Made by a program: the position numbers and the translations under genes. The notes under the pieces were generated by a model, which searched no databases, was not told the DNA's origin, and saw only the letters and a list, made by a program, of their open reading frames with translations. From Algibacter lectus (GTDB taxonomy: Bacteria > Bacteroidota > Bacteroidia > Flavobacteriales > Flavobacteriaceae): a DNA stretch of 64,000 nt. Numbering within the stretch: the first letter of the stretch is position 1; each line of letters begins with the position of its first letter. This document shows, in pieces, positions 56,674 through 64,000 of the stretch. The stretch is from contig NZ_FOLN01000004.1 of assembly GCF_900112395.1 (NCBI RefSeq), positions 186,001 through 250,000 of the forward strand, in the 5' to 3' direction.

Positions 56674-57483
56674 CTAGCCTAAAACTTCGTTATTAAAGAA
56701 GTTTGTATAAGCTTCACCAAATTCATCTTTGCTTTTATACTCTAAAATAGGTTTATTAGATGCTTTTATATAAGCATCTACTTCTTCTGTGATATCTTCA
56801 GACCCTACTATTAGCGCATCGGAGTAATCAATAGCAACTTTCATTAAGTTGTTGTACGTTGGTTCTTCGAGCACCTTTATAGCATCTTCATTAATATTGT
56901 CAAATTTAACTTTATTAATCATATCTTTATTTAACGTATTGTTAAAACTTTGATTGTATATCGAAGTCACAATTTTACTTTGGTTAAATAAAGGCTCGTC
57001 TTTGTAATATTCTTTTAAATAAACTGGTAGTAAAGAAGCTAACCAACCATGTACATGTATAATATCTGGAGACCAGTTAAGTTTTTTAACGGTTTCTATA
57101 ACACCTTTTGCAAAGAAAATAGCACGTTCATCATTATCAGAGAATAACTTTCCAGCTTCATCTGTTAAGGTTGCCTTCCTTTTAAAATACTCATCATTAT
57201 CAATAAAATAAACCTGAATACGTTCTTTTGGAATAGAAGCCACTTTAATAATTAACGGCATATCTAAATCGTTAATCACTAAATTGATACCTGATAACCT
57301 GATAACTTCGTGTAACTGATGTCTTCTTTCATTAATATTCCCGTATCGAGGCATGAAGATTCTTATTTGCCCTCCTTGTTGATTTACTAATCTTGGCGCT
57401 TCGAACGACATTGACGAAATCTCTGTTTCCGGTAAATAAGGAACTACTTCAGATGATACGTATAATACCCTCTTATCTTTCAT
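56674..57483 (-). CDS. Glycogen synthase-like protein, GT5 half only
   Basis: 269 residues from MKDKRVLYVSSEVVPYLPET; the 34 codons upstream span the promoter. It matches the N-terminal Rossmann half of glycogen/starch synthase (RIFMPRYGNINERRHQLHEVIRL, DNDERAIFFAKGVIETVKKLNWSPDIIHVHGWLASLLPVYLK). The ADP-glucose-binding KxGGL motif reads PETEISS instead, and the GT1 half is absent (normal length ~480). It is thus unlikely to make glycogen. It may be a regulatory or structural relative. First gene of an operon with DUF4270 and glmS, divergent from panC. Confidence 0.85.
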   Translation of the reverse strand: MKDKRVLYVSSEVVPYLPETEISSMSFEAPRLVNQQGGQIRIFMPRYGNINERRHQLHEVIRLSGINLVINDLDMPLIIKVASIPKERIQVYFIDNDEYFKRKATLTDEAGKLFSDNDERAIFFAKGVIETVKKLNWSPDIIHVHGWLASLLPVYLKEYYKDEPLFNQSKIVTSIYNQSFNNTLNKDMINKVKFDNINEDAIKVLEEPTYNNLMKVAIDYSDALIVGSEDITEEVDAYIKASNKPILEYKSKDEFGEAYTNFFNNEVLG

Positions 57484-57574
57484 ATGTTTATTTTTGATGA
57501 CTTTTAACTTATTTTTTAACAAAAAATAGTAGCAAAAACCCTTAGTTTGTTGCAAATTCTCGCTAAAAAACACG

Positions 57575-57621
57575 CAAAAGTACAAAATTTTATGCAGATT
57601 GCTCGTAAAATCTTAAGTTTG
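57575..57621. promoter_or_regulatory. Divergent promoters, GT5-like/panC
   Basis: TACTTTTG on the minus strand (57575-57582) serves the GT5-like operon, and TAAGTTTG on the plus strand (57614-57621) serves panC. Both are perfect TAnnTTTG matches; -33 elements are weak. The panC start of transcription would be near 57628, just before the GTG at 57646. Confidence 0.6.
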
Positions 57622-57645
57622 CAAGCGTTAAATTTTAAATAAAAG

Positions 57646-58497
57646 GTGGAAGTTTACTCGGAAAAACAACAAATTACGGCTGCAATCGATGCCGCAAAAG
57701 CTAAAAAACTAACTTTAGGATTAGTACCTACCATGGGTGCTTTACACGAAGGACATTTACAATTAGTAATAAAGGCTTTAGAAGAAAACGATCTAGTTGC
57801 GGTTAGCATTTTTGTTAATCCAACTCAGTTTGATAACCCTGACGATCTCGATAAATACCCGAGAACTTTAGAAAACGACATCGCATTATTAAAAACAGTA
57901 AGCGCAACCAAAATTATGGTCTACGCCCCTACTGTAGATGATGTTTATGAAGGTAATACCGTTTCAGAAACCTTCGATTTCGATGGTTTAGAACATGAAA
58001 TGGAAGGCAAGTTTAGAGATGGTCATTTCGATGGTGTAGGCACCATTGTAAAACGCCTTTTCGAGATAGTTAAACCACACAAAGCATATTTTGGTGAGAA
58101 AGATTTTCAACAACTTCAAATTATTAAAAAATTAGTTGAAAAACATCATATGCCTTTAGAAATAGTAGGTTGCAAAATTCATCGCGAAGCTAACGGCTTA
58201 GCAATGAGTTCAAGAAACACAAGGTTAAAACCAGAATTTAGCATCGCTGCCCCCTTCATATATGAAACACTAAAAACTGCCAAAATAAAATTTGGCACAA
58301 AAAGTGCTAATGAAGTAAAGGAATGGGTTGAGAAACAATTTAAAAATCATGATTTATTAGAATTAGAATATTTCATAATTTCTGAGGTTGAAACCTTAAA
58401 ACCTTTAAAACGAAAATCAAACAACAAAGCATATAGAGCATTTATAGCAGTATATGCAGACGATATTAGACTTATTGATAATATCGCACTAAATTAA
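57646..58497 (+). CDS. panC: Pantothenate synthetase
   Basis: 283 residues starting with GTG. An in-frame stop lies two codons upstream and there is no ATG before the conserved core, so GTG is forced. Motifs: [16 protein letters not shown] (HIGH-like), [38 protein letters not shown] and [12 protein letters not shown]. It condenses pantoate and beta-alanine with ATP to pantothenate. panD follows by 13 bases. Confidence 0.97.
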   Translation: MEVYSEKQQITAAIDAAKAKKLTLGLVPTMGALHEGHLQLVIKALEENDLVAVSIFVNPTQFDNPDDLDKYPRTLENDIALLKTVSATKIMVYAPTVDDVYEGNTVSETFDFDGLEHEMEGKFRDGHFDGVGTIVKRLFEIVKPHKAYFGEKDFQQLQIIKKLVEKHHMPLEIVGCKIHREANGLAMSSRNTRLKPEFSIAAPFIYETLKTAKIKFGTKSANEVKEWVEKQFKNHDLLELEYFIISEVETLKPLKRKSNNKAYRAFIAVYADDIRLIDNIALN

Positions 58498-58510
58498 TTA
58501 TCTTTGTCGC

Positions 58511-58861
58511 ATGCAAATTCAAGTAGTAAAATCTAAAATACACAGAGTAAAAGTAACGGGTGCCGACTTAAATTATATTGGTAGTATCACTATTGATGAA
58601 GATTTAATGGAAGCCGCTAATATTATTCAAGGTGAAAAGGTTCAAATTGTAAACAACAATAACGGAGCTAGGCTAGAAACCTATGCCATTCCCGGACCAA
58701 GAAACAGTGGTGAGATCACCCTTAACGGTGCAGCAGCACGTTTAGTTGCTCCTGGCGATGTACTTATTTTAATAACTTATGCTTTTATGGATATAGAAGA
58801 AGCTAAAGTTTTTAAACCGTCGTTAGTTTTTCCTGATGAAGCGACCAACTTACTTAAATAA
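58511..58861 (+). CDS. panD: Aspartate 1-decarboxylase
   Basis: 116 residues. The self-cleavage site G24-S25 ([10 protein letters not shown]) generates the pyruvoyl group. Other conserved parts: [37 protein letters not shown] and [10 protein letters not shown]. It makes beta-alanine from aspartate for PanC, and sits directly in the panC-panD operon. Confidence 0.97.
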   Translation: MQIQVVKSKIHRVKVTGADLNYIGSITIDEDLMEAANIIQGEKVQIVNNNNGARLETYAIPGPRNSGEITLNGAAARLVAPGDVLILITYAFMDIEEAKVFKPSLVFPDEATNLLK

Positions 58862-58866
58862 GCCGT

Positions 58867-59847
58867 TTGAATAAACAAGCAAAAAATATACTTAAAATTA
58901 CACTCCCATTATTACTGGGAGTTTTTTTGGTCTGGTATTCACTATCGAAAGTATCGATTAGCAAAATTGTTGAATACGCCCAAAATGCCGATTACACCTA
59001 TATTATTCTAGGTGTTTTTTTAGGACTTTTAAGTCATTTATCACGCTCTTACCGCTGGATTTTTATGTTAGAACCTATGGGCTATAAAATAAAATTCGGC
59101 AATAGCGTTATGGCGGTTTTTGCAACCTACTTAATAAACTACACCATACCTCGCGCAGGCGAAGTTGCCAGAGCCTCTATATTAACAAACTATGAGGGTG
59201 TCCCGTTCGAAAAAGGTTTCGGAACCATTGTTGCCGAGCGTATTGCAGATATGCTCGTTATGCTAGGCATTATTGCGATTACGCTTTTTCTACAATTCGA
59301 TTTTATATATAGTTTTTTAGCTGAAAAGTTTAATCCTGTAAAAATCGGAATTGCCCTAGCTCTATGTGTTTTTCTTGGTTTATTATTTCTAAGATTAATA
59401 AAACGAAGTAAATCCAAACTTGCTTTAAAAATTAGAAATTTCGCCAACGGACTTATTGAAGGCGCCTTAAGTATTTTTAAAATGAAGAAAAAATGGGCGT
59501 TTATTTTTCACACCCTTTTCATTTGGGGCATGTACCTACTCATGTTCTACGTCACTTCGTTTTCCATAACAGAATTACATGGCATTTCTGCTGGAGCTAT
59601 TTTAATAGGGTTTATATCAGCTAGTTTTAGCATTGCCGCAACCAACGGTGGTATCGGCTCCTACCCTTTGGCTATTTTTGCGGCCTTTTCAATTTTCGGT
59701 ATCGCAGAAGAACCAAGTATCGCTTTTGGCTGGATTATGTGGGCATCTCAAACATTAATGGTTATTATTTTCGGAGGTATTTCTCTAATTTATTTACCAA
59801 TTTATAACAGGAAGAAAACCGAAGAAACGAAACAACCAGCAAATTAA
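58867..59847 (+). CDS. Flippase-like UPF0104 membrane protein
   Basis: 326 residues, starting with TTG 5 bases after panD; there is no ATG in the proper region. About eight membrane helices. The pattern matches the LPG-synthase transmembrane/UPF0104 family: LSHLSRSYRWIFMLEPMG, YTIPRAGEVARASIL, GFGTIVAERIADMLVML and AATNGGIGSYPLAIF. Family members without the synthase domain are thought to be lipid flippases or transport-like proteins. Substrate unknown. Likely the third gene of the pan operon. Confidence 0.88.
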   Translation: MNKQAKNILKITLPLLLGVFLVWYSLSKVSISKIVEYAQNADYTYIILGVFLGLLSHLSRSYRWIFMLEPMGYKIKFGNSVMAVFATYLINYTIPRAGEVARASILTNYEGVPFEKGFGTIVAERIADMLVMLGIIAITLFLQFDFIYSFLAEKFNPVKIGIALALCVFLGLLFLRLIKRSKSKLALKIRNFANGLIEGALSIFKMKKKWAFIFHTLFIWGMYLLMFYVTSFSITELHGISAGAILIGFISASFSIAATNGGIGSYPLAIFAAFSIFGIAEEPSIAFGWIMWASQTLMVIIFGGISLIYLPIYNRKKTEETKQPAN

Positions 59848-59941
59848 GATTTCGTTTCTCAAAGCCCAACACTTTTCTTTTTTGAATTGTAATCTCTTAT
59901 TTCATACCTTGCCATAATTAAATCTCAAATCGTTTTTTAAA

Positions 59942-61093
59942 ATGAAGAAACTCATCCTTTTCGTTTTCCTGTTTAGCCTTACTTTTGTAAACATTGAAGC
60001 TCAAGTAAAATATGAAACTTTCGAATCTTCTAAACTAGGAGAAACACGGCAAATAAAAATTCAATTACCCCGTGGCTACGACTCTAACAACGATAAAAGC
60101 TATCCTATTTTTATAGTTTTAGATGGCGACTATTTATTTGAAGCCGTTGCCGGAAATGTAGATTATTATTCATATTGGGAAGATATGCCAGAATCTATTG
60201 TAGTTGGCGTAAACCAAATGGATACAAGATATGATGATTGTTTATACTCTGAACAAAACTCGCTACCCGTTGAAACTGGCGCTGCTTTTTTTGAATTTAT
60301 AGGTCAAGAACTTGTTCCGTATATAGAAAAAACCTTTAGAACAGTAAACTTTAGAGTAGCCGTTGGCCATGGACTAACAGCAAACTTAATAAACTACTAC
60401 TTACTAAAACCTCAACCATTATTTCAGGGCTACATAGCGGTGAGTCCAGAATTAGCCCCAGTTATGTTAGATTATATTCCAGAAGGTTTATCTAAAGCAG
60501 AATCTAAAATTTTCTACTATTTAGCCAACACAGACAACGATGGATCTTCCATAAAAAAAATGACCAATACTTTAAATACCGATATTGCCGCACTAGATAA
60601 TAAAAACCTAGTATATAATTTTGATAGTTTTGAAGGACCATCTCATTATTCTGTACCAACACATGCTATTCCAAATGCAATTGAAAAGATGTTTCATGTT
60701 TTCCAGCCCATATCAAAAAAAGAATACAAAGAAACCATACTCGAATTGCAAATTTCACCTGTTTTATATCTTCAAGAAAAATATGAAAGTATTAATCAAC
60801 TATTCGGAATTGATAAAAAAATTCTGATTAATGACTTTAAAGCTATCTCTGCCGCTATTGAAAAAAATGAGCTTTACGAATATTATGAAGACCTAGGAAA
60901 ATTAGCCCGAAAAGCATATCCTGAAACGCTTTTAGGCACATATTACATGGCACGTTTTTACGAAGAAACAGGCGAACCTAAAAAAGCAATGCGAACCTAT
61001 CAATCGGCTTACACCTTAAAAGAAATTGCAGGTGTTACTAAAGATGAAATGCTAGAAAAAGCCAACTTAATTAAAGAGGATTTCGGTTACTAA
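59942..61093 (+). CDS. Esterase-fold protein lacking the nucleophile Ser
   Basis: 383 residues, with a signal peptide ending IEAQ. An alpha/beta-hydrolase of the esterase D (Fes/IroE-like) type spans ~22-255: RQIKIQLPRGYD, YPIFIVLDGDYLF, VVGVNQMDTRYDDCLYS. The nucleophile elbow, normally GHSxG, reads GHGLT (142-146), so position 144 is Gly in place of Ser. A His-bearing loop remains (SHYSVPTHAIPNAI). A helical C-terminal part (~260-383) looks TPR-like (GTYYMARFYEETGEPKKAMRTYQSAY). It is probably not an active serine esterase; a binding role is possible. radA starts 36 bases downstream. Confidence 0.83.
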   Translation: MKKLILFVFLFSLTFVNIEAQVKYETFESSKLGETRQIKIQLPRGYDSNNDKSYPIFIVLDGDYLFEAVAGNVDYYSYWEDMPESIVVGVNQMDTRYDDCLYSEQNSLPVETGAAFFEFIGQELVPYIEKTFRTVNFRVAVGHGLTANLINYYLLKPQPLFQGYIAVSPELAPVMLDYIPEGLSKAESKIFYYLANTDNDGSSIKKMTNTLNTDIAALDNKNLVYNFDSFEGPSHYSVPTHAIPNAIEKMFHVFQPISKKEYKETILELQISPVLYLQEKYESINQLFGIDKKILINDFKAISAAIEKNELYEYYEDLGKLARKAYPETLLGTYYMARFYEETGEPKKAMRTYQSAYTLKEIAGVTKDEMLEKANLIKEDFGY

Positions 61094-61129
61094 AATCTAA
61101 ACACAATACTAAATTCCAAATTTGAAAAA

Positions 61130-62488
61130 ATGGCCAAAGTAAAAACCACTTTTTTTTGCCAAAACTGTGGCACGCAATATGCCAAATGGCAAGGGCAATG
61201 TAATGCTTGTAAAAATTGGAACACTATAGTTGAAGAGGTGATACAGAAACCAGAAAAAAGCGATTGGAAAACCCCAAGCAATAGTGCCAAACGAGTTTCT
61301 AAACCTCTACGATTAAAAGAAATTGACTCATCGAAAGAAGCTCGCTTAGACACTTCAGATGCTGAATTTAATCGCGTTTTAGGAGGCGGCATTGTCCCTG
61401 GCTCTTTAACACTTTTAGGAGGAGAACCTGGTATTGGCAAAAGTACACTACTACTTCAAATATCATTAAAACTACCATACAGAACACTATATGTTTCTGG
61501 TGAAGAAAGTCAAAAACAAATAAAAATGCGTGCGGAACGCATTAACCCAAACAACGAGAGCTGTTACATTCTAACAGAAACAAAAACGCAAAATATTTTT
61601 AAGCAAATTGAAGCCTTAGAACCAGACATCGTTATTATAGACTCAATACAAACACTACATTCCGATTATATAGAATCATCAAGCGGGAGCATCTCTCAAG
61701 TAAAAGAATGCACAACCGAGCTTATCAAATTCGCAAAAGAAACCAACACACCAGTTATTTTAATTGGGCACATTACTAAAGACGGAAACATTGCAGGACC
61801 AAAAATACTAGAGCATATGGTGGATACCGTGCTCCAATTTGAAGGCGACCGTAACCATGTATTTAGAATTTTACGCGCACAAAAAAACCGTTTTGGTTCA
61901 ACTCACGAACTTGGTATTTACGAAATGTTAGGTTCAGGATTAAGAGAAGTCTCTAACCCTAGCGAAATTTTAATTTCAAAAAAAGACGAAGAACTTTCGG
62001 GTAACGCCATTGCGGCAACACTAGAAGGCATGCGACCTTTAATGATAGAAGTTCAAGCCTTAGTAAGCACAGCTGTATATGGCACACCACAACGTAGCGC
62101 CACAGGCTTTAACGCTAAACGTCTTAACATGTTATTAGCCGTTTTAGAAAAACGCGCAGGATTTAGATTAGGTGCAAAAGATGTCTTTTTAAATATTACG
62201 GGAGGCATAAATGTTGATGATCCAGCTATAGATTTAGCTGTTGTTGCGGCTATTTTATCTTCAAATGAAGATGAAGCTCTCCCTGCAAATTATTGTTTTG
62301 CTGCAGAGGTTGGGTTATCAGGAGAAATCCGCCCTGTGCAACGTGTAGAGCAACGCATACTTGAAGCCGAAAAACTTGGCTTCTCAACAATTTTTGTGTC
62401 TAAATACAATAAAATCTCTTTGAGAGATACTAACATTAAAATTCAATTAATTTCTAAAATTGAAGATCTAGTATCAAGCTTAACCTAA
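61130..62488 (+). CDS. radA: DNA repair protein RadA
   Basis: 452 residues. Zinc finger C10-C13-C24-C27, Walker A GGEPGIGKST (97-106), Walker B region DIVIIDSIQT, the RadA-specific KNRFG motif (252-256), and a Lon-like C-terminal domain (GGINVDDPAIDLAVVAAILSS, AEVGLSGEIRPVQRVEQRI). RadA acts as a RecA-like ATPase/helicase in branch migration during recombinational repair. Last gene of the rightward run. Confidence 0.97.
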   Translation: MAKVKTTFFCQNCGTQYAKWQGQCNACKNWNTIVEEVIQKPEKSDWKTPSNSAKRVSKPLRLKEIDSSKEARLDTSDAEFNRVLGGGIVPGSLTLLGGEPGIGKSTLLLQISLKLPYRTLYVSGEESQKQIKMRAERINPNNESCYILTETKTQNIFKQIEALEPDIVIIDSIQTLHSDYIESSSGSISQVKECTTELIKFAKETNTPVILIGHITKDGNIAGPKILEHMVDTVLQFEGDRNHVFRILRAQKNRFGSTHELGIYEMLGSGLREVSNPSEILISKKDEELSGNAIAATLEGMRPLMIEVQALVSTAVYGTPQRSATGFNAKRLNMLLAVLEKRAGFRLGAKDVFLNITGGINVDDPAIDLAVVAAILSSNEDEALPANYCFAAEVGLSGEIRPVQRVEQRILEAEKLGFSTIFVSKYNKISLRDTNIKIQLISKIEDLVSSLT

Positions 62489-63187
62489 AAACCACTAATC
62501 TACAGAAAACTGCAATTGAACGACACTAGCTCACTACCCGAACGATTCTCTTTATAATCTGACAATGATTTGTATAGTTTTGTATAACAAATTACGTGAA
62601 ATAATTGAATTTTGTTCCCTCAGCACAATTCGACTTACTAAAATTCGTTTAGAAAATAAAAAAAAACATATCACAGCGATGTATTTTAACGGTTTTTTAA
62701 GCATTAATTATAAAAAAGATGTCTTTAAACGAGTTTTTTAGTTGTTTTAACGATAAAAAAACATTAATATTACCACCAATTTAAATCTCATTTCAGTTTT
62801 AAACACCGAAATAAAATTTAAATTGGTGCACGTTTACTTCCCTCGTAAATACATTTTAATATATCCATTAATCAAAAAAAATAGTTATAGACAAAAATTT
62901 AATAGTCCCAAACTAATTAAAATTTTAATCTATGAGTATAAATTACGCCAACCTATACCCTGTTATAGCACTTTGCTTAACACATACATTTTATACATTC
63001 TTAAAGTTATTACATGCACTTAATTTAGCCTCGCTAAACTTAAGCACAAGAAATCCATACGGCACCAATGTAAAAATTCAGGAATAGAAATACTTATTTT
63101 TCATTATCCAATAATTCACAACATTTATACAAATTAGCTTTAATACGCTTTTCTCCCTAAAATATAATCTCTCAAATTAATTAAACA
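62489..63187. other. 699-base intergenic region with long inverted repeat
   Basis: No convincing gene; short open frames here have no start context or protein-like composition. It holds a perfect 13-bp inverted repeat CACCAATTTAAAT / ATTTAAATTGGTG (62774-62786 with 62816-62828, 29-base gap). Otherwise very AT-rich sequence that must include the radA transcript end and the promoter for the gene at 63188. Confidence 0.6.
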
Positions 63188-64000
63188 ATGCGCCTCAATA
63201 ATTTCAAGTTTAAATTCATTCTGTTTTTTTGTTTTATTTTTTTCAATATGGCAAATGCCCAGTTAAGCGACTTGCATTTCCTACCTCCATTAAAACAAGA
63301 TGCTAACAACCAAGCTATACAGCAACAAACCATTTATCTATCAACACCTACCGTAAATACTTTTACTGTAAATGTTTATCAAGGCACAAGTACAACACCC
63401 CTAACCAGTTTTTCTTTATCTAAAGCAACCCCTGTAACTTATAGTTTAAGTAATGGAGACAACAACATTACCTTGGTAAGCAACAATAATACTGGCGTTG
63501 TTTTAAGCACCGCAGGCTTAAGGTTTGAGGCTCCTTCGGGCGATAATTTTTATGTAAACTACAGAGGTAGATCAGGATCACAAGCAGCTTCAATAACAAC
63601 AAAAGGAAGGGCTGCTTTGGGACAAAAATTTAAATGGGGAGGCGCACCCATTGAGGCTAACCATAATACAATGAGTGCAACTTTAGGTATTATGGCTTCA
63701 GAAGACGATACCAATATTACTATCTCAGGTTACAATCCTAATTGCGAGTTTAGACTTCAAAACGATTTAGACGGACTTACGGCCAATACAATTAATATCA
63801 CCTTGCAAAAAGGACAGTCTTATGTTTTGGAAGCTGCCAAAGATGCTGCATCGGCAAACGTAGATGGCTGGATAGGCGCTTCAATAAATTCAGACAAAGA
63901 TATTGCTATTAGTAATGGTATGTTAAATTTCGGAGTAAACCCTTCTAGCGCTAGTAGAGATGCCGGAGCCGACCAGCCCGTTCCAGAAGATAAGTTAGGT
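63188..64000 (+). CDS. Large secreted adhesin-like protein (partial)
   Basis: The first 271 codons of a gene that runs off the right edge. The signal peptide ends NMANAQ. The following LHFLPPLKQDANNQAIQQQTIYLSTP, NFYVNYRGRSGSQAASITTKGRAALG, MSATLGIMASEDDTNITISGYNPN and LQKGQSYVLEA match the N-terminal region seen in very large flavobacterial surface proteins. These carry an IgGFc-binding-like domain and end in a T9SS type B sorting domain with SprB/gliding-motility links. The C-terminus is outside, so the secretion route is inference. Confidence 0.8.
   Translation, partial: MRLNNFKFKFILFFCFIFFNMANAQLSDLHFLPPLKQDANNQAIQQQTIYLSTPTVNTFTVNVYQGTSTTPLTSFSLSKATPVTYSLSNGDNNITLVSNNNTGVVLSTAGLRFEAPSGDNFYVNYRGRSGSQAASITTKGRAALGQKFKWGGAPIEANHNTMSATLGIMASEDDTNITISGYNPNCEFRLQNDLDGLTANTINITLQKGQSYVLEAAKDAASANVDGWIGASINSDKDIAISNGMLNFGVNPSSASRDAGADQPVPEDKLG

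Noticed and set aside
62823-63023. 66-codon plus-strand frame in the long gap
   Set aside because: Starts inside the inverted repeat, no -7 box in place, and composition like random AT-rich DNA.

Overview
The window looks like chromosomal DNA of a marine or host-associated member of the Flavobacteriaceae (phylum Bacteroidota). The base composition is AT-rich. Many genes belong to families typical of this group: T9SS sorting domains, DUF5689, DUF4270, and TonB receptors with an N-terminal carboxypeptidase-like domain. Many genes are also preceded by the Bacteroidota -7 promoter box TAnnTTTG, often followed by a short leader and with no purine-rich Shine-Dalgarno sequence. No rRNA, tRNA, CRISPR array, prophage or insertion sequence was seen.

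Layout. 1-276: start of a response regulator that runs off the left edge. 492-2720: a large T9SS-secreted protein. 2810-12001: a cluster with two EEP-superfamily phosphodiesterases, a DUF5689 lipoprotein, a TonB receptor and a lipoprotein endonuclease I with three Ig-like domains; together these suggest scavenging of extracellular nucleic acid or phosphate. 12079-16299: a second TonB receptor with a repeat-built lipoprotein partner of unknown role. 16471-21102: operon DUF3108, tryptophan 2,3-dioxygenase-like, M23 peptidase, pgi. 21488-23805: NtrY-like sensor kinase and a crotonase. 23964-27567: a tandem array of four paralogous small secreted proteins on a ~1 kb period, each with its own promoter, shared upstream motif and terminator, next to a divergent AraC regulator (27770-28642). 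28692-33762: SGNH hydrolase, HD hydrolase, AraC/GyrI regulator, acyl-ACP desaturase with PlsC, and a small lipoprotein. 33877-41967: housekeeping and envelope genes (bacilliredoxin, J-domain protein, LD-carboxypeptidase, metG, ferritin, OmpA-like lipoprotein) and a 42-residue Cys/Lys-rich small gene. 42039-46426: an SOS-like mutagenesis cassette (short DnaE, XRE-S24 regulator, UmuD-like protein) with no Y-family polymerase beside it. 46515-48381: atpD-atpC. 48539-52877: TonB receptor plus SGNH lipoprotein. 53094-57483: operon of a GT5-only glycogen-synthase-like protein, DUF4270 and glmS. 57646-62488: panC, panD, a flippase-like membrane protein, an esterase-fold protein lacking its nucleophile, and radA. 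62489-63187 is non-coding. 63188-64000 is the start of a large secreted adhesin-like protein that runs off the right edge.

The least explained parts are the four-paralog array with its exactly spaced promoter motif, the repeat lipoprotein/TonB receptor pair, the Y-polymerase-less mutasome cassette, and a dispersed intergenic element present twice (21283-21397 and 34416-34583). Function statements rest on motif recognition by eye; no database search was run.
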